A DNA stretch of 48,640 bases from the NCBI GenBank assembly GCA_017547585.1, contig JAFYPH010000005.1:1-48640 (forward strand). The letters run 5' to 3'. This DNA comes from Bacteroidaceae bacterium (GTDB lineage: Bacteria > Bacteroidota > Bacteroidia > Bacteroidales > Bacteroidaceae). Shown here in pieces: positions 6,667-15,874 of this stretch. Each line of letters begins with the position of its first letter. Position 1 is the first letter of the stretch. The position numbers were made by a program, and so were the translations under genes. The notes below the pieces were generated by a model. It did not search any database. It was not told the DNA's origin and saw only the letters and a list, made by a program, of their open reading frames with translations.

Positions 6667-8262
6667 ATGGAAGAGACAACCACTCCCAAACGCAAGCCGC
6701 GCAGCAAACAGACAACAAATTTGCAAATAGTCAATGAATATGGCCATCTGCAACCACAGGCATTAGAGCTCGAGGTTGCTGTGCTTGGCGCCCTGATGGT
6801 AGACAGCGACGCCATCGGACGCTTGGGAGACATGCTCAAGCCCGAGTCTTTCTACGACAAGCGCCACCAGCTTATATTCGATGCTATTCGCGAAATGGAT
6901 CTTCACGACCGCCCCATAGATATTCTCACCGTAACAGACTATCTGCGTCGCAAAGGCACGCTCGAAGAGGTGGGCGGCCCCTTCTACGTAACAGAGCTCA
7001 CGAGCCGCGTAGTATCGTCGGTGAACGTGGAGTACCATGCGCGCATAATCGCACAGAAGAAGCTCGCCCGCGACCTTATCACCTTTACAAGAAAGACACA
7101 GTCGGACGCATTCGACGAGACAGTGGACGTTGAGGAGCTTATGCAGCGCGCCGAGGCCGAGCTTTTCGACATTTCGCGTCACAATATGAAGCGCGACTTC
7201 ACACAGATTAACCCTGTAATCAAAGAGGCCTACACAAACATTCAGACTGCATCGAAGAATACAAGCGGTCTCAGTGGTATCAGCAGCGGTTTCCACGCAC
7301 TCGACAAGATTACCGCCGGATGGCAGAATACCGACCTTATCATTCTCGCGGCACGTCCTGCGATGGGAAAAACAGCGTTTGCGCTCTCGATGATACGTAA
7401 CATGGCCGTCGACCAGCGCATTCCCGTGGGAATGTTCTCGCTTGAGATGGGTAACGTGCAGTTGGTGCAGCGTCTCATCTGTAACGTGTGCCAGATTCCC
7501 GGCGACAAGATTAAGAGCGGACAGCTTGAGAAATACGAATGGGGACAGCTTGACAACAAGATTGTAGCCCTCGAAAATGCCCCTCTTTACATTGACGACA
7601 CCCCCCAGTTGTCGGTATTTGAATTGCGCACAAAGGCTCGACGCATGGTGCGCGAGCATGGCGTTAGAATGATTTTTATCGACTACCTGCAGCTGATGAG
7701 TGCAAATGTGGGTAAGGGTAGCCGTCAGGAGGAGATTAGTACAATTTCGCGTGCGCTGAAAGGTCTCGCCAAGGAGTTGAACATTCCCATCATGGCGCTC
7801 AGTCAGTTGAACCGTAACCTCGAAGGACGCGAGGGTGTCGAGGGTAAACGCCCGCAGCTTAGTGACCTTCGTGAGTCGGGAGCCATCGAGCAGGATGCCG
7901 ACATTGTATTGTTCGTGAACCGCCCCGAGTATTTCCATATATATAAGGATGGAGATTTCGACTGGCGCAAGAAGGCCGAGATTATCATTGCCAAGCACCG
8001 TAACGGTGCCATCGGCGACGTACGCCTTGCGTTCCGCGGCGAGTTTGCACGATTCATGAACCTCGACGACGAGTCGCTGGTAGCTGCACAGCCCAACGAG
8101 ATTCCGGTTGTAAAGACCTCGCGCCTGAACGCATCGGCACCGCTGCCGCCCGACCCGAACGCGCCCCTGCCTCCGTTGCCCGACTACCTTGTAAGCGGCA
8201 CAGGACCGTTGCCTTCGAGTATGATGCCCCCGCAGAATACGGGCGACGACGTACCATTCTAA
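6667..8262 (+). CDS. dnaB: Replicative DNA helicase
   Basis: DnaB unwinds DNA ahead of the replisome as a hexamer. The 531-residue product has the N-terminal primase-interacting domain (~35-140, LELEVAVLGALMVDSDAIGR), a linker, and the RecA-like ATPase with Walker A AARPAMGKTAFAL, Walker B IFIDYLQLM and the LRESGAIEQDAD arginine-finger region. No intein is present. The last ~60 residues form a proline-rich tail ending DDVPF, an acidic-hydrophobic end that might contact another replisome protein (inference). Two identical promoters precede it. Its stop overlaps by 4 bp the stop of the convergent acyltransferase gene. Confidence 0.97.
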   Translation: MEETTTPKRKPRSKQTTNLQIVNEYGHLQPQALELEVAVLGALMVDSDAIGRLGDMLKPESFYDKRHQLIFDAIREMDLHDRPIDILTVTDYLRRKGTLEEVGGPFYVTELTSRVVSSVNVEYHARIIAQKKLARDLITFTRKTQSDAFDETVDVEELMQRAEAELFDISRHNMKRDFTQINPVIKEAYTNIQTASKNTSGLSGISSGFHALDKITAGWQNTDLIILAARPAMGKTAFALSMIRNMAVDQRIPVGMFSLEMGNVQLVQRLICNVCQIPGDKIKSGQLEKYEWGQLDNKIVALENAPLYIDDTPQLSVFELRTKARRMVREHGVRMIFIDYLQLMSANVGKGSRQEEISTISRALKGLAKELNIPIMALSQLNRNLEGREGVEGKRPQLSDLRESGAIEQDADIVLFVNRPEYFHIYKDGDFDWRKKAEIIIAKHRNGAIGDVRLAFRGEFARFMNLDDESLVAAQPNEIPVVKTSRLNASAPLPPDPNAPLPPLPDYLVSGTGPLPSSMMPPQNTGDDVPF

Positions 8263-9254
8263 TTGTCACGCGGGGCAATAAGGTCACGCTGCGCGGTAAC
8301 GTAAGGAAGAAACTTTATACAGACAGGAATAGAGGCCATGCACAATGCTATTGTCAGCAGAGAGACTATGTAAATTTCATACTCCTGCAGGAAGGGCACG
8401 GCACGCACACACAGCTGCAAAGGCCTGTAGATAAGATGGTGCAGACAGAGCGAAATTATTGAGTAACGCCCTATATACGAGACTACAGGCAACCGCTTGA
8501 CACTCTTGCACAGCAGCAACAATGCAACCACACTGCTGCACGCAAGCACAGCCATCGCCAGCAGATTACCCTCTATTATTTTATCGTGGAAAAATATTAT
8601 CGGGTGGAACATTTTATCGGCAACATAGGCTACATAAAAGAGCAGCGCCGATAGCAAAAGAGTGTGCGAAGTTTTTGTTTCGGAATAGAGTAGAGGGCTC
8701 TTTTTCAAAAGATAACCAAAATAGAAAAAGGGCATTCCTATCATTGCCGCATCCAGCATACAAGGCAGAAAAATTGACGCCTTCTCCACAGCATAGCCTG
8801 CAAAGAAGAGCAGCATGACAATGAGGAATCTGTACACCTCTTTTTTCACATTAAGAGTGATTACACAAAAGACCAGATTGCACCAGAAGAGCACCAACAA
8901 GAACCATATGGGTCCGTTGAAATACTGATTCTGCGTGAATACATCCAGAATGCCTTTTGCGTCACCAAGGAAAAGCCCGGGAAAGAGCACGCGGCACAGA
9001 TAAAATATAATGTAGCCCGTTACATAGAAAAAGAGGAAAGGAATAAATATCTTGTTGGTCTTGCGCACAAGCAATTGCCCGAAGCCCCCGTAATCTTTAA
9101 AGAAAAGCCCCGAAAGAGCAAGATAGAGAGGAGTCCTCATGGCGGTAACCCCGGGAAGGTCCACCATAAAGCCAATGTGTCCCACAATTATAAGTAAAAT
9201 ACAGACACCTTTTGCAAGGTCAATAAACTCTATCCTTTTATTATTAGCACCCAT
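8259..9254 (-). CDS. Membrane acyltransferase, acyltransferase-3 family
   Basis: This 331-residue protein has about ten hydrophobic segments. It starts with the family signature RIEFIDLAKGVCILLIIVGH, where His26 is the expected catalytic histidine. Members O-acetylate or acylate cell-surface sugars using acyl-CoA across the inner membrane; the acceptor here is unknown, as no glycan cluster is adjacent. A -7-like CGAAGATA (minus TATCTTCG, 9281-9274) lies 20 bp before the ATG. The gene converges on dnaB with overlapping stops and no terminator between. Confidence 0.85.
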   Translation of the reverse strand: MGANNKRIEFIDLAKGVCILLIIVGHIGFMVDLPGVTAMRTPLYLALSGLFFKDYGGFGQLLVRKTNKIFIPFLFFYVTGYIIFYLCRVLFPGLFLGDAKGILDVFTQNQYFNGPIWFLLVLFWCNLVFCVITLNVKKEVYRFLIVMLLFFAGYAVEKASIFLPCMLDAAMIGMPFFYFGYLLKKSPLLYSETKTSHTLLLSALLFYVAYVADKMFHPIIFFHDKIIEGNLLAMAVLACSSVVALLLLCKSVKRLPVVSYIGRYSIISLCLHHLIYRPLQLCVRAVPFLQEYEIYIVSLLTIALCMASIPVCIKFLPYVTAQRDLIAPRDN

Positions 9255-9449
9255 TCAATCCCTCAATTTTCTGCGAAGATATAAGAAATTTTATTAATAG
9301 CCGCAATCAAACGGTGCCGTATACTCCATTTTCTTGTCAAATAGGCACAATAGCATCAATATTTTCCTTTTATACTTTACTGTTTGCAAAAAAAAATGTA
9401 ATTTCGCAAATTGAAATAAGAGTAACGATAAAAGATACACAAAAACAAT

Positions 9450-11912
9450 ATGAACATTTCTTATAATTGGCTGAAAGAGTATGTTGATTTCAACCTTACT
9501 CCCGAAGAAGTAGCCGTAGCACTTACCTCTATGGGTCTCGAAACAGGAGGCGTCGAAGAGGTTCAAACAATTAAAGGAGGTCTCGAAGGATTGGTTATCG
9601 GTGAGGTACTCACATGCGTAGACCACCCCGACAGCGACCATCTCCATATAACAACGGTTAATCTTGGCGATGGCAACCCCACACAGATTGTATGCGGTGC
9701 CCCCAACGTTGCCGCAGGTCAGAAAGTTGTTGTTGCAACCATCGGCACAAAGCTCTACGATGGCGACAACTGCTTCACAATAAAGAAAGGTAAAATCCGC
9801 GGCGTCGAGTCATTTGGAATGATTTGTGCCGAGGACGAGATTGGCGTTGGCAACAGCCACGATGGAATCATCGTTCTCCCCGAGGATGCTGTTCCCGGAA
9901 CACTCGCCAAGGACTACTACAATATCAAGAGCGATTATATTATCGAGGTTGACATTACCCCCAACCGCGCCGACGCATGCTCACACTATGGCGTTGCACG
10001 TGACCTTTACGCTTACCTCACACAGAATGTAGGCGCAACATCTATCCACCGCCCCGACTGCGAGGCATTCAAAGTGGACGACGAGTCACTGCCCATCGAC
10101 ATTGTAGTTGAGAACAGCGAGGCTTGCCCCCGCTACGCAGGTGTCACTGTGAAAGGCGTAACTGTAAAGGAGAGCCCCGACTGGCTCAAAGACAAGCTGC
10201 AGCTCATCGGCCTGCGCCCCATCAACAACATCGTGGACATCACAAACTACATTCTTCACGCATACGGACAGCCCATGCACTGCTTCGACGCAGACAAGAT
10301 TAAGGGCGGAAAGGTTGTTGTACGCACATTCCCCGAGGGCACACCCTTTGTTACTCTCGACGGCGAGGAGCGCAAACTGAACGAGCGCGACCTTATGATC
10401 TGCAACAGCGAAGAGCCCATGTGCATCGCAGGTGTATTCGGCGGCCTCGACTCGGGAACAACCGAAGAGACAAAGAATGTATTCCTCGAGAGCGCATATT
10501 TCCACCCCACATGGGTGCGCAAGACTGCCCGCCGTCACGGCCTGCAGACAGACGCATCTTTCCGCTTCGAGCGCGGCGCCGACCCCAATGCAGTAATCTA
10601 CGCATTGAAGCAGGCTGCCATCCTCATTAAGGAGCTTGCCGGTGGAACAATCTCAATGAACATCAAGGACGTTTATCCTGCACCCATCGAGGATTTTGCA
10701 GTTGAACTCTCATATGAATATGTGAACAACCTCATCGGTGCAGAGATTGCACCCGAGACAGTAAAGAGCATCGTCTCTTCACTCGAAATGAAGATTGTAA
10801 ACGAAACTGCCGAGGGCGTATCGTTACTCGTTCCTCCCTATCGTGTAGACGTTCAGCGTCCCTGCGACGTTGTCGAGGATATTCTGCGCATCTACGGCTA
10901 CAACAATGTGGAGATTTCTACAACGTTGCACTCGTCAATCATCACCAAAGGTGCCGAGGACAAGTCACACAAACTGCAGAATGTAATTTCGGAGCAGCTT
11001 GTAGGTTGCGGATTCAGCGAGATTCTCAATAACTCTCTCACCCGCTCGGCCTACTACGAAGGCCTCGAGACATACAAGGACGAGAACCTTGTACGTCTGA
11101 TGAACCCCCTGAGCACCGACCTCAACGTAATGCGTCAGACAATGCTCTTCGGCGGACTCGAGAGCATCCAGCGCAACGTCAGCCGCAAATACACAGACAT
11201 CAGCTTCTTCGAATTCGGTAACTGCTACCGCTTCGACGCCGACAAACGTGTGCCCGAGAAGATTCTCAGCCCCTATAGCGAGAGCTACCACCTGGGATTG
11301 TGGATGACAGGCAACACCATCCAGCCCTCGTGGATGGATGCAGGCCGCGCAATCACCATCTACGACCTCAAGAGCCACGTAGAGCACATCTTCGACCGCT
11401 TGGGCTTCACAGCACAGGCACGCAACATTTCCACATTCAGCAACGACGTATATTCAGCTGCAATCCTCATTCAGACACGCGGCGGAAAGAACGTTGCCGA
11501 GATTGGAATCATCCGCAAGAAGATTCTCAAGATGTTCGACATCGAGAGCGAAGTATTCTACGCAGACATCAACTGGAACGAGCTTATGCGCGCCATCAAG
11601 AACGCAAAGATTGGCTACGCAGAGATCAGCAAATACCCCGCCGTTAAGCGCGACCTTGCACTGCTCGTGGACAAGTCTGTAACCTTTGCCGAGATTGAGA
11701 AAATCGCACGCGAGACAGAGAAACGTCTGCTCAAAGAGGTTGCCCTCTTCGATGTTTACGAAGGCAAGAACCTCGAGCCCGGCAAGAAGAGCTACGCAGT
11801 AAGTTTCATCCTGCAGGACGACACACAGACACTCAACGACAAGCAGATTGACAAGACCATGGCACGTCTGCTCGACAATTTCGTGAAACGTCTCGGAGCT
11901 ATACAACGATAA
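9450..11912 (+). CDS. pheT: Phenylalanyl-tRNA synthetase beta subunit
   Basis: PheT pairs with PheS to charge tRNA-Phe and holds the editing site. The 820-residue length is normal for the long bacterial form. In order it has an EMAP-type tRNA-binding domain (~40-155, GEVLTCVDHPDSDHLH), the B3/B4 editing domain (~210-400), B5 (~405-475), the catalytic-like core, and the C-terminal anticodon-binding FDX-ACB domain (~725-820, KYPAVKRDLALLVD). pheS is not in the window, so the subunits are unlinked here. The YebC-family gene follows by 24 bp and is probably co-transcribed. Confidence 0.97.
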   Translation: MNISYNWLKEYVDFNLTPEEVAVALTSMGLETGGVEEVQTIKGGLEGLVIGEVLTCVDHPDSDHLHITTVNLGDGNPTQIVCGAPNVAAGQKVVVATIGTKLYDGDNCFTIKKGKIRGVESFGMICAEDEIGVGNSHDGIIVLPEDAVPGTLAKDYYNIKSDYIIEVDITPNRADACSHYGVARDLYAYLTQNVGATSIHRPDCEAFKVDDESLPIDIVVENSEACPRYAGVTVKGVTVKESPDWLKDKLQLIGLRPINNIVDITNYILHAYGQPMHCFDADKIKGGKVVVRTFPEGTPFVTLDGEERKLNERDLMICNSEEPMCIAGVFGGLDSGTTEETKNVFLESAYFHPTWVRKTARRHGLQTDASFRFERGADPNAVIYALKQAAILIKELAGGTISMNIKDVYPAPIEDFAVELSYEYVNNLIGAEIAPETVKSIVSSLEMKIVNETAEGVSLLVPPYRVDVQRPCDVVEDILRIYGYNNVEISTTLHSSIITKGAEDKSHKLQNVISEQLVGCGFSEILNNSLTRSAYYEGLETYKDENLVRLMNPLSTDLNVMRQTMLFGGLESIQRNVSRKYTDISFFEFGNCYRFDADKRVPEKILSPYSESYHLGLWMTGNTIQPSWMDAGRAITIYDLKSHVEHIFDRLGFTAQARNISTFSNDVYSAAILIQTRGGKNVAEIGIIRKKILKMFDIESEVFYADINWNELMRAIKNAKIGYAEISKYPAVKRDLALLVDKSVTFAEIEKIARETEKRLLKEVALFDVYEGKNLEPGKKSYAVSFILQDDTQTLNDKQIDKTMARLLDNFVKRLGAIQR

Positions 11913-11936
11913 TAATAACTAAAAAAATATTTTACA

Positions 11937-12659
11937 ATGGGAAGAGCATTTGAATACCGTAAAGCCGCGAAACTCAAAAGATGGGGTAACATGGCACGTA
12001 CATTTACAAGAATCGGCAAGCAGATTGCCATTGCTGTAAAATCGGGCGGTCCCGACCCCGAGACTAACCCTCACTTGAGAGCTATCATCGCCAATGCAAA
12101 GCACGAGAATATGCCCAAGGACAACATCGAGCGTGCAATCAAGAATGCATTGGGTAAAGACCAGAAAGATTACAAGGAGGTTACTTACGAAGGATACGGC
12201 CCTCACGGAATTGCAATCTTTGTAGATGCAGCTACAGACAACACCACACGTACAGTTGCCAACGTACGCTCGGTGTTCAACAAATTCGGTGGCACACTCG
12301 GAACATCAGGAAGCCTTGCGTTCATGTTCACACAGAAGTGTGTATTCACATTCACAAAACCCGCCGACCTTGACATGGACGAGCTTATCCTTGAACTTAT
12401 CGACCTTGGCGTTGATGATGAATATGATCAGGAGGAGAACGAGGTTACCATCTATGGCGACACCAAATCTTTCGGTCTTTTGCAGAAAGCTCTCGAGGAG
12501 AAAGGATTCGAGATTACAGGTAACGAGTTTACTCGTATACCCAACGACCTTAAAGAGGTAAACGACGAGCAGCGTGCAGCAATTGAGAAAATCGTTGAGC
12601 GCCTCGAAGAGGACGACGATGTACAGAATGTATATACAAACATGAAACCTGCTGAATAA
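11937..12659 (+). CDS. YebC/PmpR family protein
   Basis: The 240-residue product begins MGRAFEYRKAAKLKRWGNMA, close to the family consensus (GHSKWxxIxxxKxxxD type), and contains the DNIERAIKNALG and YEGYGPHGIAIFVDAATDN segments. Family members have been described both as DNA-binding regulators and, more recently, as translation factors that relieve ribosome stalling. The co-directional position 24 bp after pheT fits a translation role but does not prove it. Length is normal, and a strong terminator follows. Confidence 0.93.
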   Translation: MGRAFEYRKAAKLKRWGNMARTFTRIGKQIAIAVKSGGPDPETNPHLRAIIANAKHENMPKDNIERAIKNALGKDQKDYKEVTYEGYGPHGIAIFVDAATDNTTRTVANVRSVFNKFGGTLGTSGSLAFMFTQKCVFTFTKPADLDMDELILELIDLGVDDEYDQEENEVTIYGDTKSFGLLQKALEEKGFEITGNEFTRIPNDLKEVNDEQRAAIEKIVERLEEDDDVQNVYTNMKPAE

Positions 12660-12682
12660 TACATTCTTACCATAGAAACCTC

Positions 12683-12712
12683 AAAGGTGCAACCCAAAAA
12701 GGTTGCACCTTT
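12683..12712 (+). terminator. Intrinsic terminator after the YebC-family gene
   Basis: A perfect 12-bp stem (12683-12694 with 12701-12712, AAAGGTGCAACC) around CAAAAA is followed by a T-run to 12715. Confidence 0.95.
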
Positions 12713-12714
12713 TT

Positions 12715-12915
12715 TCATGGTCTGAAAGATGGCGGACGAGCACCTCCCGTACCTTGCTGAGGCACCATCATTGGTGGACGCAAAGCACCCTGCGGGCGCA
12801 TCATCGGTGGCCGCGGATACATTGAAGGGCCGGGTGGTGGAACCATCGGCGGAATTCCCGGATAGCGAGGATAGTGCGGGAAAAATCCTATGGGCGTCGC
12901 CACATTATCGGTCAG
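12715..12915 (-). other. In-frame proline-rich extension beyond the DUF4251 stop codon
   Basis: Directly after the TGA of the gene at 12916-13518 the same frame stays open for 66 codons to a TGA at 12717-12715. The translation has about 20 prolines, with stretches such as FFPHYPRYPGIPPMVPPPGP and ALRPPMMVPQQGTGGARPP. Such a biased composition in the same frame argues that it is, or recently was, translated. It could be the C-terminus of the ancestral protein cut off by a nonsense change, a readthrough product (the stop context is TGA-C), or a short gene from a GTG at 12903. Confidence 0.5.
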
Positions 12916-13518
12916 TCAGTAGCTTGGCTGTCCCTCGAAAATTCCCGCGGAATTATAGGGGTAAAGATAACCGCTGAAGGTCATGCGGTTACCACTGTAA
13001 TTGGCATTCACATTGGCACTCGCCTGATTGGTATTCGCCGTGAGAGTGACGTAAATGAGAGCCGAGATTCCGGTGCCCTGTATCGAGCAACTATAAAATA
13101 CATTGCCCTCGGCGTCGGTACCCATGCGTTCACTCCATACATTACCCTCGAGAGTAACGCCTCCCAATCCGTTGGGGGAGTTTATGTTAGTATTGTTAAA
13201 AGCTGTCTGCACAGTTCCTTCGCCGCCATTCACCGCAATATAATTTGTGCTCGACGTCACGAATCGCGTAACGCCATTGTTAAAGGTAATATTCGATGCC
13301 TCCAACGCCCACGAGCCGCTGCGCAGCGCCTCTACAGCCTGCACAAAGGCAATGGAATCCTCGGCAGCAATCTTGGCCCTTTCGGCCTCTCTCTTTTTTA
13401 GTCTCTCTGCGCGCCACGCAGCCTCGCGCTCGGCCTTACTCATTTTACTCTTCTGAGCAGAAGTTGTTGCGGGCAACGCCACAGACAACAATATTGCCAA
13501 TAATAAATAACGTACCAT
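12916..13518 (-). CDS. DUF4251 domain-containing secreted protein
   Basis: The 200-residue product starts MVRYLLLAILLSVALPATTS, a signal peptide probably cut near SAQ. A charged helical stretch (KMSKAEREAAWRAERLKKRE) follows, then a beta-rich DUF4251 domain (~65-195) with the typical SGSWALEASNITFNNG and NGLGGVTLEGNV segments. The family is Bacteroidetes-specific and of unknown function; localisation is periplasm or outer membrane by inference. I use the ATG at 13518, where the signal peptide begins, not the one at 13542. The frame continues past its TGA into a proline-rich segment (12715-12915), so this copy may be shortened. Confidence 0.8.
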   Translation of the reverse strand: MVRYLLLAILLSVALPATTSAQKSKMSKAEREAAWRAERLKKREAERAKIAAEDSIAFVQAVEALRSGSWALEASNITFNNGVTRFVTSSTNYIAVNGGEGTVQTAFNNTNINSPNGLGGVTLEGNVWSERMGTDAEGNVFYSCSIQGTGISALIYVTLTANTNQASANVNANYSGNRMTFSGYLYPYNSAGIFEGQPSY

Positions 13519-13632
13519 AATCCCATATTTTAAAGTTACCATTATAAAACAAAAACCGAAGAGGATGTTTCGTGGAAATTGTTAAAGATATTTATAGGAC
13601 AGCAGTTAACAGAGAGGAAATATCGCAACAAG

Positions 13633-13664
13633 TTTGATTATTTGTAAATATTGCACTATCTTTG
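13633..13664 (+). promoter_or_regulatory. Bacteroidetes-type promoter of the GH43-nagB pair
   Basis: TTTG at 13633-13636, a 20-bp spacer and TATCTTTG at 13657-13664 predict a leader of about 85 nt before the ATG at 13755. Confidence 0.75.
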
Positions 13665-13754
13665 TATATGATAGATTACGTCCGTTAGAGAGAAGCATTT
13701 TTTGCATCCTGCGGTACACTGATAATTCAAAAACAAACTATTGTAACGTTACGT

Positions 13755-14789
13755 ATGAAAAAAACATATTTATTCTTACTCGCCATCTGCGCCCTTATAA
13801 TCTCTTGTGGTACAGGCACTAAAAAAGCAGAGACAGCCGAATTGAGCACAATCGACGGAAAGCCCGCACGCACAATATCCATCGACAGCATGGAGTTGCG
13901 CGACCCGTTCATCATTCTCGACAAAGAGCAGCATACATATTATATGACAGGCACCGGCGGTGGCGTCTGGACAAGCAAGAACATGCGTCAGTGGAGCGGC
14001 CCCTACAATGTGCTCGAGCTCGACACAACCATGTGGATGGGCAGCAAGCCTACAATCTGGGCACCCGAAATACACAAGTTCAACAACAAATACTACTATA
14101 TGGCAACCTTTACACGTCCCGACGTTATTATAGACAAGGTTGCAGGCAGAGACATTCCTCGTCGCTCGTGCCAGCTTTTCGTTTCGGACAGAATAGAGGG
14201 CCCCTACAAGCCCATTCCCGCCGAGAAGCCACTGTTGCGCGCCGACCAGCCCTCGCTCGACGCAACATTCTGCGACGATGAACTTGGTGCAGGCTACATA
14301 ATCTACAGCCACGAATGGATACAGAATTGGGACGGAACAGTGCAGATTATCCGCCTCACAGACGACTTCTCGCAGCAGATGGGCGAGCCCTATGTAATGT
14401 TCACCGCATCGCAGAATCCCTGGTCGTCGGGCGTAGACAGCCTTGGCAACAAGTCTTTCTGTCCGGTGATGGACGGCCCCTTCCTCTTCGACACCGAGGG
14501 TGGCGAGCTTGGAATCCTCTTCTCTACATACATTGACGGAGAGTACGCAGTGGGCGTTGCATACAGCGAAAAAGACCACGGACTCAACGGTCCCTGGCAC
14601 ATTGAGCCCGAGCCTTTGTTGCGCGACAACAACGGACACCCTATGATGTTCAACGACTTTGACGGCACATTGGTGATGGCCGTACACAAAGACACAGTCA
14701 TCGACGGCCGCCGCACAAGCGTTCCCCGATTCATTGAGATGGACAGACAATTCGACAAACTGAAAATAAAGAGATACTATAAATTCTAA
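13755..14789 (+). CDS. Glycoside hydrolase family 43-type lipoprotein
   Basis: The 344-residue product has a lipoprotein signal ([18 protein letters not shown], lipid Cys18), then a five-bladed propeller. The family's three acids fit as Asp50 in LRDPFI (general base), Asp169 in QPSLDATF (pKa modulator) and Glu187 in IYSHEWIQ (general acid). GH43 enzymes mostly act on arabinose- or xylose-containing glycans, and some on beta-galactans; the specificity here is unknown. It probably sits in the outer membrane facing the periplasm, as no acidic surface-export signal follows the Cys. nagB begins 11 bp downstream, suggesting co-transcription from the promoter at 13633-13664. Confidence 0.85.
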   Translation: MKKTYLFLLAICALIISCGTGTKKAETAELSTIDGKPARTISIDSMELRDPFIILDKEQHTYYMTGTGGGVWTSKNMRQWSGPYNVLELDTTMWMGSKPTIWAPEIHKFNNKYYYMATFTRPDVIIDKVAGRDIPRRSCQLFVSDRIEGPYKPIPAEKPLLRADQPSLDATFCDDELGAGYIIYSHEWIQNWDGTVQIIRLTDDFSQQMGEPYVMFTASQNPWSSGVDSLGNKSFCPVMDGPFLFDTEGGELGILFSTYIDGEYAVGVAYSEKDHGLNGPWHIEPEPLLRDNNGHPMMFNDFDGTLVMAVHKDTVIDGRRTSVPRFIEMDRQFDKLKIKRYYKF

Positions 14790-14800
14790 TCAATAAAGTT

Positions 14801-15613
14801 ATGCGTTTAATCATTGAACCCAACTACCAGCAGATTTCTGCATGGGCAGCTACCTACGTAGCGAAAAAAATCAACGAGTTTCAGCCTACAGCCGAGAAAC
14901 CTTTCGTTCTTGGTCTTCCCACAGGCTCAACACCCTTGGGCACATACAAAGAGCTCATCAGCCTCTACAACCAGGGTATCGTTAGCTTCGAGAATGTAGT
15001 TACATTCAATATGGACGAGTACGTAGGCCTTCCTCAGGACCACCCCGAGAGCTACCACTCATTCATGTGGAACAACTTCTTCAGCCACGTGAACATCAAG
15101 AAAGAGAATGTAAACATCCTCAATGGTAACGCCGACGACCTCGTTGCAGAGTGCGCACGTTACGAAGAGAAAATCGCCTCTTACGGCGGCATCCAGCTCT
15201 TCTTGGGTGGTATCGGCCCCGACGGTCACATTGCATTCAACGAGCCCGGTTCTTCACTCACTTCACGCACACGTCAGAAGACATTGACAACCGACACAAT
15301 CATCGCAAACTCACGCTTCTTCGACAACGACGTAAACAAAGTTCCCAAGACTGCAGTTACAGTGGGCGTTGGCACAGTGATGGACGCAAAAGAGGTGCTT
15401 ATCCTCGTAAACGGCCACAACAAGGCTCAGGCTCTCTATCACGCAGTAGAGGGTTGCGTTACACAGATGTGGACAATCAGCGTGCTCCAGCTCCACCAGC
15501 ATGGCATCATCGTTTGCGACGACGCTGCAACAGTTGAGCTGAAGGTGGGTACCGTAAACTACTTCAAAGACATCGAGAAAGACAACCTCGACCCCAATTC
15601 TAACTTGAAGTAA
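14801..15613 (+). CDS. nagB: Glucosamine-6-phosphate deaminase
   Basis: NagB converts glucosamine-6-phosphate to fructose-6-phosphate and ammonia in the cytosol. The 270-residue length matches the E. coli-type hexameric enzyme. Visible motifs are the phosphate loop [17 protein letters not shown], the [10 protein letters not shown] active-site segment, [19 protein letters not shown] with the catalytic Asp/His region, and [19 protein letters not shown]. It follows the GH43 gene by 11 bp and ends at a strong terminator. No nagA or nagE is linked. Confidence 0.96.
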   Translation: MRLIIEPNYQQISAWAATYVAKKINEFQPTAEKPFVLGLPTGSTPLGTYKELISLYNQGIVSFENVVTFNMDEYVGLPQDHPESYHSFMWNNFFSHVNIKKENVNILNGNADDLVAECARYEEKIASYGGIQLFLGGIGPDGHIAFNEPGSSLTSRTRQKTLTTDTIIANSRFFDNDVNKVPKTAVTVGVGTVMDAKEVLILVNGHNKAQALYHAVEGCVTQMWTISVLQLHQHGIIVCDDAATVELKVGTVNYFKDIEKDNLDPNSNLK

Positions 15614-15629
15614 TCCCAACTTTAAATAC

Positions 15630-15662
15630 AATGTGGCTGCACCTTAAAAGTGCAGCCACATT
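15630..15662 (+). terminator. Intrinsic terminator after nagB
   Basis: A perfect 13-bp stem (15630-15642 with 15650-15662, AATGTGGCTGCAC) with a 7-nt loop runs into a T-tract. Confidence 0.95.
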
Positions 15663-15822
15663 TTTTATACACAAAAGCCGGCAGCTAATCTGCTGCACAA
15701 GCATCGAGTCTTAAGCACAGATTAAGAGAATAGAGTAGTGACCACTCTTGCTACCGCCCTGCGAGCATATGAATCAAACGTGAGCATATGACCGCAGCAC
15801 ACCTTGTAAATAAGCAACAAAA

Positions 15823-15854
15823 AAAAGTCTCGGAGCGTATGCTCCGAGACTTTT
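15823..15854 (-). terminator. Intrinsic terminator after the C10 peptidase gene
   Basis: Arms 15823-15836 and 15841-15854 form a perfect 14-bp stem (AAAAGTCTCGGAGC) with a four-base GTAT loop. The T-run lies on the minus strand. The bases between this and the nagB terminator (15663-15822) hold no gene, only a short direct repeat GAGCATATGA at 15763 and 15782. Confidence 0.95.
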
Positions 15855-15874
15855 CTATTTGAGTAAGAGATTGA

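Noticed and set aside
6763-7998. 411-codon minus-strand frame inside dnaB
   Set aside because: It is antisense to the helicase motifs, is Leu/Val/His rich and has no recognisable fold.
12916-12918. Selenocysteine at the TGA of the DUF4251 gene
   Set aside because: The family has no redox Cys at that place, no SECIS-like hairpin is evident after the TGA, and no Sec genes are in view.
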